From the NCBI GenBank assembly GCA_045595845.1, contig JAZOBF010000031.1:1-16576 (forward strand): a stretch of 16,576 bases of DNA, in the 5' to 3' direction. This document shows, piece by piece, positions 7,564 to 11,730 of the stretch. The stretch is from RGIG3009 sp045595845 (GTDB lineage Bacteria; Bacillota; Clostridia; Oscillospirales; Acutalibacteraceae). The notes under the pieces were generated by a model. That model did not search any database. It was not told the origin of the DNA and saw only the letters and a list, made by a program, of their open reading frames with translations. Position 1 is the first letter of the stretch, and each line of letters starts with the position of its first letter. The translations under genes and the position numbers were made by a program.

Positions 7564-7664
7564 ATTTGATAAGCTACATCCGCAAAGGTGCTGGTAACAC
7601 CTTGCGGAACTTGGGATCACATAGGCCGTGATCCGGCAGCGCCTTTGCGCATATCGCTTATCTG
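7533..7664 (-). ncRNA. Predicted ~132-nt small RNA 1 (minus strand)
   Basis: On the minus strand, a consensus promoter starts RNA near 7664 and an intrinsic terminator ends it near 7533. Between them the RNA can fold almost completely. A closing helix pairs GATAAGC (complement of 7656-7662) with GCTTATC (complement of 7568-7574). Inside are a GCGC/GCGC hairpin (7639-7650), a GGATCAC/GTGATCC hairpin with a 7-base loop (7614-7634), and a CCGCAAGGTG/CACCTTTGCGG hairpin with one bulge (7580-7607). The terminator hairpin follows. There is no start codon with a ribosome binding site. I do not recognise the family. Promoter, compact fold and terminator together make a real sRNA gene likely. Confidence 0.75.
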
Positions 7665-7670
7665 CTTATT

Positions 7671-7699
7671 ATTATAGACCATAAGCAGATATTTGTCAA
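7671..7699 (-). promoter_or_regulatory. Perfect-consensus sigma-A promoter of small RNA 1
   Basis: The minus strand reads TTGACA (complement of 7694-7699), exactly 17 bases, then TATAAT (complement of 7671-7676). All 12 consensus positions match and the spacing is optimal. A 10-bp inverted repeat (ATCTGCTTAT at 7660-7669 and ATAAGCAGAT at 7681-7690) spans the -10 element and could be an operator. Confidence 0.85.
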
Positions 7700-7715
7700 T
7701 ATGTAAAGCAAAAGT

Positions 7716-7934
7716 TTAAGCCGGTTGGGTTTTGATCCCGACCGGCTTTTTCGTTGTTGTTTCTGCGAAGTTGGCGCTTCGCAGACAAATATTCGTCCTG
7801 GCACTCCCCCGTTTGAAAGGTTTTGGCGAACCAATCAAACACCATACAACCGAATAACCACCATAACGCTCTGCGAAAACACAGGTTTTTGTAGGGCCTG
7901 GTTTGCTATTACCTATTTGGGGACTGCTTTTTGT
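7716..7934 (-). ncRNA. Predicted small RNA 2 (minus strand), two hairpins with the same CGCCAA loop
   Basis: A consensus promoter at 7941-7970 would start a minus-strand RNA near 7934. A closing helix pairs GCAGTCCCC (complement of 7919-7927) with GGGGAGTGC (complement of 7801-7809), with one G-G mismatch. Inside it is a hairpin GTTTGA-tt-GGTT-cgccaa-AACC-tt-TCAAAC (7811-7840). Downstream is a perfect 9-bp hairpin TCTGCGAAG/CTTCGCAGA (7762-7785). Both hairpins show the same six-base loop, CGCCAA on the RNA strand. The 3' end is uncertain: the hairpin at 7720-7754 has only a broken U tract in this direction. An 84-codon frame on this strand starts inside the -35 box and cannot be translated from this RNA. 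Confidence 0.6.
7720..7754 (+). terminator. Intrinsic terminator, plus strand (possibly bidirectional)
   Basis: AGCCGGTTGGG, loop TTTTGAT, CCCGACCGGCT with one G-U pair, followed by TTTTTC on the plus strand. In the minus direction the stem is followed by TTAAACTTTT, a weaker tract. It would end the plus-strand transcript from 7482-7510 and may also stop small RNA 2. Confidence 0.7.
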
Positions 7935-7940
7935 GTAGCC

Positions 7941-7970
7941 ATTATAGCTCATGTAATCACGGTTTGTCAA
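7941..7970 (-). promoter_or_regulatory. Consensus sigma-A promoter of small RNA 2
   Basis: The minus strand reads TTGACA (complement of 7965-7970), 18 bases, then TATAAT (complement of 7941-7946). All 12 hexamer positions match. It points away from the large structured region and into small RNA 2. Confidence 0.8.
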
Positions 7971-8011
7971 GTATTTTTTGTCGATTTACTTCCAAACTGT
8001 ACAAATTTTGG

Positions 8012-8723
8012 TATCACGCCCAACCTGGCGGTTAGGGCTGTTACATACAAAACTGAAAAGATTCGCGAAGCTCTCTGTAAAAAATTCAGACACAGAGGGT
8101 CTTGGTAAGTGCGGCCATTTTTCAGAAATAAGAGCCAAAACGCGGCTGAAAACTATGCGGGTGATGAGAGGACAACCACCTAAAAACAACCTTTGCTACT
8201 CTGGACGGGACTAATCCTCCCATAGAGAGTGCAGGAATCGCCGTAAGAGGGTGAGGGGGTATCCCTGTCCTCCTGCTGGTGCCGTGATCCACGGCGTAGG
8301 CGGGGTGGCTGTTACCGATCAGCCAGGGGTGGCGCCCTTAAACAAAACGGAAAGCAAAAATAGCGGATGTGACCCTCTGTCCTGTCCGGCTCGGTGAAAC
8401 GGGCCGTAGGGAGCGAATGGCGATTGATAATCGAGCGTGTTTTATAGGCAGACCTTGACGCAGAGCTTACGGCTCAACATTTGACTGGCAGTAATGCTGG
8501 TGGTGGATACGGATACCTTGCGACCGATATACGGTCGTGTTACCTACCCACTCTCTCCCACACATAACTTCATTTTTACCGATGGTGTTGTGTGTAGGGA
8601 GGGTAAAGCCGTTGTCCTTGCTCACTCAACCGGTCATATCACACCCGCCACTGGAAGTCAACATAAATTATGAAAAAAGTAAATCAAAACGGCTTTAGGG
8701 GTCGCCCTTATCCCCTTCGGGGA
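8012..8723 (+). ncRNA. Candidate large ornate structured RNA (~0.65-0.7 kb)
   Basis: No credible protein frame lies here, yet self-complementarity is dense. Local hairpins: 8018-8038 (GCCCAACC/GGTTaGGGC), 8281-8295 (GCCGTG/CACGGC), 8307-8324 (GGCTG/CAGCC), 8387-8406 (CGGCTCG, loop GTGAAA, CGGGCCG), 8421-8433, 8463-8475 and 8521-8537 (CGACCG/CGGTCG). Longer pairings: 8092-8101 with 8371-8380 (10 bp), 8231-8236 with 8271-8276, 8555-8568 with 8587-8601 (14 bp, one bulge), 8604-8613 with 8688-8697 (10 bp). A-rich segments between helices on plus (taaaaacaacc, cttaaacaaaacgg) favour that strand. A weak promoter TTGTCG-N16-TACAAA lies at 7978-8005. Size and phage context recall GOLLD and ROOL RNAs; I cannot assign either. 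Ends and strand are estimates. Confidence 0.55.
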
Positions 8724-8756
8724 AATATAACAACATAAAATAATTTCTGTTGAATG

Positions 8757-8859
8757 GAGAAACGACAGAGAGAGGTTGGGGGTTTGGGGGAAGGGGAGAG
8801 ATGTCGTTTCTCTTTAAGCGAGCATCTTTGCGAGCGCTCTTTGGCTCTCCCCTTCCCCC
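8757..8859. repeat. Interlocked inverted repeats with a G-run tract
   Basis: Two perfect inverted repeats alternate as A-B-A'-B'. A is GAGAAACGACA (8757-8767) with A' at 8802-8812 (11 bp). B is GGGGGAAGGGGAGAG (8786-8800) with B' at 8845-8859 (15 bp). They can form a pseudoknot or two exclusive hairpins. Between A and A' are four G-runs (8774-8775, 8778-8782, 8786-8790, 8793-8796) able to form a G-quadruplex. It lies just before the parA promoter. Confidence 0.7.
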
Positions 8860-8877
8860 TACTCTGTAAAATTTTTC

Positions 8878-8906
8878 TTGACAAATGAAAATTCTGGTAG
8901 TAACAT
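8878..8906 (+). promoter_or_regulatory. parA promoter
   Basis: TTGACA (8878-8883), a 17-base spacer and TAACAT (8901-8906). The ACACATAC repeats begin at the end of the -10 element and cover the start region, so the RHH protein probably represses this promoter as in other type Ib partition loci. Confidence 0.8.
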
Positions 8907-8942
8907 ATACACATACACACATTCATACACATACAGATGTGT
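8906..8942. repeat. ACACATAC iterons upstream of parA (candidate parS/operator)
   Basis: ACACATAC occurs at 8909-8916 and 8927-8934. The second copy lies in a palindrome ACACAT-acag-ATGTGT (8927-8942). Eighteen bases (8924-8941, catacacatacagatgtg) are repeated exactly at 9824-9841. Clustering at the parA promoter suits a centromere/operator bound by the RHH partner. Confidence 0.7.
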
Positions 8943-8984
8943 GTAGTCATACATATACTTTACATAGTAGAAAGGGGTAAAAAC

Positions 8985-9749
8985 ATGAAGATTATTGCAG
9001 TAAGCAACCAAAAAGGAGGTGTCGGAAAGACTACCACCGCGACCAGTCTGGCTTACGGTCTGAAAACAAAAGGAAAATCGGTGCTACTGGTTGACTGTGA
9101 TCCCCAGGGTAACAGCTCCGATACTTACCAGGCTATTACGGCAGACGGCTACCCTACCCTATCGGATTTACTTTATTCCGAGGAAAAAGCAGAAGATTGT
9201 ATTCAGCATACCCCGGTAGGCGACATTTTGGCCGCTGATCCGGTGCTGGAGGAGGCTGATAAGTACCTCAAAGGTATTGCAGGATACTATCGGCTGAAAA
9301 AGCGCCTGGAGCCTTTACAGGCAAAATACGATTACATTATCATTGATACGCCTCCCAACCTGGGTATTCTTCTCCAAAACGCTCTGATAGCAGCAGAGGG
9401 AGTTATCGTGCCAGTTACTTGTGGCCGGTATGCTTTGCAAGGAATGGCTCGTTTCTCCGAAACCATCCTGGAGGTACAGTCGCAACCGAATCCCGGATTG
9501 ACCATCCTGGGCTTGCTACTGGTGAAATACGATTCGAGAACGAGATTAACCAAGGAGATCGTCGATGGTCTGCCTATCGTGGCTGATTCGCTCGGCACGG
9601 GGGTATTCGACACGAAGATTCGATATACAGTGAAGCTGGAAGAATCCCAGGCCACTCGTACTCCCCTTCAAGAGTATGCCCCGCACAGTACGGCGGCACT
9701 CGACTACATGAGCTTTATCGAAGAATTAGAAAAGAGAGGTATCGTATAA
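8985..9749 (+). CDS. parA: ParA/Soj-type partition ATPase
   Basis: I take ATG 8985 (AGAAAGGGG at 8969-8976) and not the in-frame GTG 8937, which falls in the operator repeats. The 254-residue protein has the deviant Walker A KGGVGKTT (residues 10-17, with the signature lysine K10), Walker A' LLVDCDPQGN (D39) and Walker B YIIIDTPPNLG. It lacks an N-terminal HTH domain, so it is the small type Ib kind. ParA dimers bind the nucleoid with ATP and move ParB-bound centromeres, which keeps low-copy plasmids or phage-plasmids in both daughter cells. Its TAA overlaps the next ATG (TAATG), coupling it to the RHH gene. The sequence repeats around the pair support a working partition locus. Confidence 0.9.
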   Translation: MKIIAVSNQKGGVGKTTTATSLAYGLKTKGKSVLLVDCDPQGNSSDTYQAITADGYPTLSDLLYSEEKAEDCIQHTPVGDILAADPVLEEADKYLKGIAGYYRLKKRLEPLQAKYDYIIIDTPPNLGILLQNALIAAEGVIVPVTCGRYALQGMARFSETILEVQSQPNPGLTILGLLLVKYDSRTRLTKEIVDGLPIVADSLGTGVFDTKIRYTVKLEESQATRTPLQEYAPHSTAALDYMSFIEELEKRGIV

Positions 9750-10030
9750 TGGCTAAAAATTTTCAAAAAGGCAGTCGTTTTGGTGCGCTGGATGATATAA
9801 CGCCGCCTACCCCGCCGTCTACACATACACATACAGATGTGCATACTGATGTGTCTACACCTACTCCTCCCCCTACTCCGGTGGTAAAGGAGCGTAAGAC
9901 CCGTCGGGTTCAACTCCTATTGAAAGAATCTACCGTCCAGGGCCTCGATGATTACGCGAAACTGCACGACACCAGCCGGAACGACATCATTCAGAATCTT
10001 GTGGAGGAGTTTCTGACCAAGGGTGTATAA
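9749..10030 (+). CDS. ParB-like ribbon-helix-helix centromere-binding protein
   Basis: A 93-residue protein whose ATG (9749) overlaps the parA stop. Residues 1-45 are a flexible N-terminus rich in Pro, Thr and His (TPPTPPSTHTHTDVHTDVST). The C-terminal half (RRVQLLLKESTVQGLDDYAK, LHDTSRNDIIQNLVEEFL) has the beta-strand and two helices of a CopG/MetJ-type RHH fold, with TSRNDIIQ at the turn. In type Ib loci such proteins bind iterons, stimulate ParA and repress the operon. The iteron DNA at 9821-9841 lies inside this gene and encodes the His-Thr stretch. The name parB is functional; sequence families of such partners are diverse. Confidence 0.75.
   Translation: MAKNFQKGSRFGALDDITPPTPPSTHTHTDVHTDVSTPTPPPTPVVKERKTRRVQLLLKESTVQGLDDYAKLHDTSRNDIIQNLVEEFLTKGV
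9821..9841. repeat. Iteron cluster inside the RHH gene
   Basis: Two overlapping ACACATAC copies (9821-9828, 9827-9834) followed by agatgtg. Bases 9824-9841 match 8924-8941 exactly over 18 positions. A site within coding DNA means the same bases may serve both protein sequence and DNA binding. Confidence 0.7.
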
Positions 10031-10036
10031 TCATAC

Positions 10037-10050
10037 TTATACACATACTC
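10037..10050. repeat. Iteron after the partition genes, overlapping a DnaA-box match
   Basis: TATACACATACTC (10038-10050) contains ACACATAC (10041-10048) and is found again in reverse complement at 12972-12984. Bases 10037-10045 (TTATACACA) also match the DnaA-box form TTATNCACA. Confidence 0.6.
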
Positions 10051-10064
10051 ATACAGACAAAAAG

Positions 10065-10095
10065 AAACCCCCGTAGCTCCGGCTGCGGGGGTTTT
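10065..10095. terminator. Bidirectional terminator between partition genes and repressor
   Basis: AACCCCCGTAGC, loop TCCG, GCTGCGGGGGTT with one T-G pair. TTTTATT follows on plus and TTTCTTTTT on minus. It separates the converging RHH gene and the minus-strand repressor gene. Confidence 0.85.
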
Positions 10096-10096
10096 A

Positions 10097-10327
10097 TTAT
10101 AGGAATTTAGTTATGAAGTCTCGCATATCCAATCGAAGCTCTTGGCAGATTTTAAGAGCAAGTACCAGATCCACTTCTCTTTCGCCGTTTTCTATAAAGG
10201 AATAATAAGCCTGGGAAACGCCTAACTGCTGCGCGATTTCTGTTTGGGTGACATTTCGCCATTGTCTTGCTTCTTTTATGTAATTACCGAACTCTTTTAG
10301 ACACTCACTGTTCTCTATAATCTTCAT
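10097..10327 (-). CDS. XRE-family HTH repressor (cI-like, small)
   Basis: A 76-residue minus-strand protein with ATG at 10327-10325 and an AAAGGAGG site seven bases before it. Nearly the whole protein is one XRE/HTH_3 domain: FGNYIKEARQWRNVTQTEIA, QQLGVSQAYYSFIENGERE and VDLVLALKICQELRLDMRDF. There is no C-terminal cleavage or dimer domain, so it is not a classic LexA-like cI and may need another protein or signal for release. It faces a Cro-like gene across a 118-bp control region with palindromic operator sites, the standard layout of a lysogeny switch. Its own extended -10 (TGATATGTT on minus) overlaps a half operator at 10356-10361, suggesting autoregulation. Confidence 0.8.
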   Translation of the reverse strand: MKIIENSECLKEFGNYIKEARQWRNVTQTEIAQQLGVSQAYYSFIENGEREVDLVLALKICQELRLDMRDFITKFL

Positions 10328-10354
10328 GTGGTTGCCTCCTTTTTAATAAATAAC

Positions 10355-10364
10355 ATATCACAAA
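10355..10364. promoter_or_regulatory. Operator half-site at the repressor promoter
   Basis: ATATCACAAA repeats exactly at 10415-10424. The TATCAC half (10356-10361) overlaps the probable extended -10 of the repressor gene; the second half (TCAAAA) is poor, so this would be a weak site. Confidence 0.45.
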
Positions 10365-10384
10365 AATCAAAAAATAAAAAACTA

Positions 10385-10413
10385 TTGCAAAATAATTTTG
10401 AAAGTAGTATAGT
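10385..10413 (+). promoter_or_regulatory. Promoter of the Cro-like/early operon
   Basis: TTGCAA (10385-10390), a 17-base spacer and TATAGT (10408-10413). The operator at 10416-10432 covers the expected start of transcription near 10420. Confidence 0.75.
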
Positions 10414-10415
10414 AA

Positions 10416-10432
10416 TATCACAAATGGTTATA
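10416..10432. promoter_or_regulatory. Repressor operator at the Cro-like promoter
   Basis: TATCAC-aaatg-GTTATA, a palindrome with one mismatch. Nineteen bases around it (10414-10432) agree at 17 positions with 11693-11711. Confidence 0.7.
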
Positions 10433-10445
10433 GTGAGGTGTCCTT

Positions 10446-10688
10446 ATGATAACGGTTTATCCTGTACTCCGTCAACGAATGAGGGAGAATAAGATAACAA
10501 GTGGAGAACTGGCTGTTGTGGCTGGTATGAGTAGGACTGCTTTTTATTTGAAAATGTGTGGTATCAAGCGATGGAAACTTACCGAGGCGGTAAAAATCTG
10601 TTGCTTTTTTCGTACCCATGATGTAGAACACTTGTTTGTACGAAAACATTATAAATCACAAAAACTGGAAAGTCAAGGAAAATTTTGA
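10446..10688 (+). CDS. Cro-like HTH regulator
   Basis: An 80-residue protein with ATG 10446 behind GTGAGGTG. The N-terminal part (YPVLRQRMRENKITSGELAV, VAGMSRTAFYLKMCGIKRWK, LTEAVKICCFFRT) fits a compact XRE/Cro helix-turn-helix of the kind found in Clostridia phages. Residues after about 62 are basic and probably disordered. It is transcribed divergently from the repressor and heads the early operon, which is where Cro sits. It likely lowers repressor synthesis when the lytic cycle begins. The HTH assignment is good; the Cro role is from position. Confidence 0.7.
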   Translation: MITVYPVLRQRMRENKITSGELAVVAGMSRTAFYLKMCGIKRWKLTEAVKICCFFRTHDVEHLFVRKHYKSQKLESQGKF

Positions 10689-10697
10689 AAGGTTTGG

Positions 10698-10714
10698 TAT
10701 AACGATGTGTGATA
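10698..10714. promoter_or_regulatory. Operator-like palindrome at the start of the zinc-ribbon gene
   Basis: TATAAC-gatgt-GTGATA, with the same TATMAC-N5-GTKATA form as the other sites. It overlaps the ATG at 10705, so binding could block transcription through the operon. Confidence 0.5.
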
Positions 10715-10899
10715 TGTGCAGACAATCACCCTGCGACCCCAGGTGTCCCAATGCGCCCGACCCTCCTACGGTTTTCGTTTGCTCTGGCTGCGGCCAGTTC
10801 ATTTACGATGGGGATGATTATTGGGATGTGTTGGGAGAGCAATACTGCGAAAACTGCATAGACGGTATGAGGAGGGAGGCTGTGTATGATCCTTACTGA
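10705..10899 (+). CDS. Small Cys-rich zinc-ribbon-like phage protein
   Basis: I take ATG 10705 (GAAAGG upstream) over an in-frame TTG at 10636, since the conserved pattern starts here. The 64-residue protein has two Cys groups: MCDMCRQSPCDPRCPNAPDP and VCSGCGQFIYDGDDYWDVLG, then EQYCENCIDG. The second group forms a CxxC...CxxC zinc ribbon. I recognise this arrangement from small hypothetical proteins of Clostridia phages and prophages. The role is unknown; zinc binding is inferred. The last 14 bases overlap the next gene. Confidence 0.65.
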   Translation: MCDMCRQSPCDPRCPNAPDPPTVFVCSGCGQFIYDGDDYWDVLGEQYCENCIDGMRREAVYDPY

Positions 10900-11674
10900 C
10901 GCTAATTACTACTCCTCGGAAGCCAATCGGAACTATATGAGCGTTTCGCAGTATAAACAATTCTGTAAGTGCGAAGCTGCGGCCATGGCACAGATAACGG
11001 GGGAGTGGGAGTTTCCGAAAACCACGGCTCTGCTTATCGGAAGCTATGTGGATGCCTGGGTCGAAGGGACGCTGGATGAGTTTCGGAACCAGAACCCGGA
11101 GATTTTTAAGAAAAACGGTGAGCTGAAAGCCGATTTTCTGAAAGCCGAGGAAGTTATCGGGGTCATACGAGCCGATGATGAACTCATGCGGTATCTGGCA
11201 GGGGAGAAGCAGCGAATCGTAACTGCTGAATTATTCGGAACACTCTGGAAGATTAAGATTGACAGTTACCATCCCGGTGTTATGATTGTCGATCTGAAAG
11301 TGATGCGGTCTATGGAACGCATTATGGGTAAGTCTTTCGTGGAGCATTGGGGCTACGACCTCCAGATGGCCGTGTATGCCGAAGTGGTGAGACGAGTATT
11401 CGGAGTGGATTTGGAAACCTATCTGGCTGTAATTACGAAGCAAGATCCACCAGACAAGGAGCTTATTCATATCCCACGGTGGCGGCGCGAGGAATTGCTA
11501 TCCGAGATAGAGCGTAATATGCCTCGTATCCTGGCTGTGAAAGCAGGGGAGACCCCTCCGCAACGATGTGGAGTGTGTGATTACTGCCGAGCCACAAAGA
11601 AGCTCACAGAACCCATTGATTTCGACCTGGTGGGCTTATCGGCGGCTGAACGGCGGGCAATTCTCGGCGAGTAG
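10886..11674 (+). CDS. PD-(D/E)XK nuclease, Cas4/RecB-like, with probable Fe-S cysteines
   Basis: A 262-residue protein at ATG 10886, which overlaps the previous gene, with GGAGGGA upstream. It carries RecB/Cas4-type nuclease motifs: LLIGSYVDAW (residues 49-58), D126 in KIKIDSYHPG, D136-L-K138 in MIVDLKVM, and Q160...Y164 in YDLQMAVYAE. One cysteine group near the N-terminus (C27, C29) and three at the C-terminus (C228, C231, C234 in RCGVCDYC) resemble the split four-Cys Fe-S site of Cas4 and AddB. It resembles DUF3799-type phage exonucleases. It probably trims DNA ends for recombination with the Sak4-like ATPase next door. No Cas genes are present, so a CRISPR role is unlikely. Confidence 0.75.
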   Translation: MILTDANYYSSEANRNYMSVSQYKQFCKCEAAAMAQITGEWEFPKTTALLIGSYVDAWVEGTLDEFRNQNPEIFKKNGELKADFLKAEEVIGVIRADDELMRYLAGEKQRIVTAELFGTLWKIKIDSYHPGVMIVDLKVMRSMERIMGKSFVEHWGYDLQMAVYAEVVRRVFGVDLETYLAVITKQDPPDKELIHIPRWRREELLSEIERNMPRILAVKAGETPPQRCGVCDYCRATKKLTEPIDFDLVGLSAAERRAILGE

Positions 11675-11684
11675 CTTTTTATTT

Positions 11685-11713
11685 TTGACCACAATATAAC
11701 AAATAGTTATAAA
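11685..11713 (+). promoter_or_regulatory. Promoter of the Sak4 operon with built-in operator
   Basis: TTGACC (11685-11690), a 17-base spacer and TATAAA (11708-11713). A perfect 6+6 palindrome TATAAC-aaata-GTTATA (11695-11711) fills the spacer and most of the -10 element, so a bound repressor would directly exclude RNA polymerase. Confidence 0.8.
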
Positions 11714-11730
11714 AAGAAAGGAGTTTTTCT

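Noticed and set aside
7716..7970. 84-codon open frame on the minus strand
   Set aside because: Its start codon lies in the -35 box of the small RNA 2 promoter, so it would precede the transcript. No ribosome binding site or recognisable motif.
7725..8108. 127-codon open frame on the plus strand across the small RNA 2 region
   Set aside because: It has no ribosome binding site, begins inside a terminator stem, runs across two promoter elements, has no familiar motif and an erratic Cys/Phe-rich composition. RNA structure explains the region better.
7978..8214. Overlapping open frames on both strands at the left of the large RNA region
   Set aside because: No ribosome binding sites, no protein motif, and they cross stable hairpins. 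Chance frames in structured DNA.
8012..8723. Group I or group II intron, RNase P RNA or tmRNA
   Set aside because: I found no domain V signature or intron-encoded protein, no recognisable group I P7 core, no GAGGAAAGUCC-like RNase P element and no tRNA-like ends with a tag frame. Only a covariance search could exclude divergent forms.
8695..8950. Minus-strand frames of 75 and 80 codons over the G-rich inverted repeats
   Set aside because: They depend on low-complexity C-rich and TGTG repeats, overlap the parA promoter and have no ribosome binding site.
8906..8960. CRISPR array or simple microsatellite
   Set aside because: The repeats are short, unevenly spaced, without unique spacers of constant length, and recur as exact longer blocks at distant places near partition genes. 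Iterons fit better.
8937..8984. ParA start at GTG 8937
   Set aside because: The extra 16 residues come from operator repeats, while ATG 8985 has a good ribosome site and gives the standard MKIIAVSNQKGG start.
10636..10704. Upstream extension of the zinc-ribbon gene from TTG 10636
   Set aside because: The conserved Cys-rich pattern starts at ATG 10705 with GAAAGG upstream, and the extension overlaps the end of the Cro-like gene with no ribosome site.
10886..11674. Cas4 of a CRISPR system
   Set aside because: No cas1, cas2 or repeat array nearby; the neighbours are phage recombination genes.
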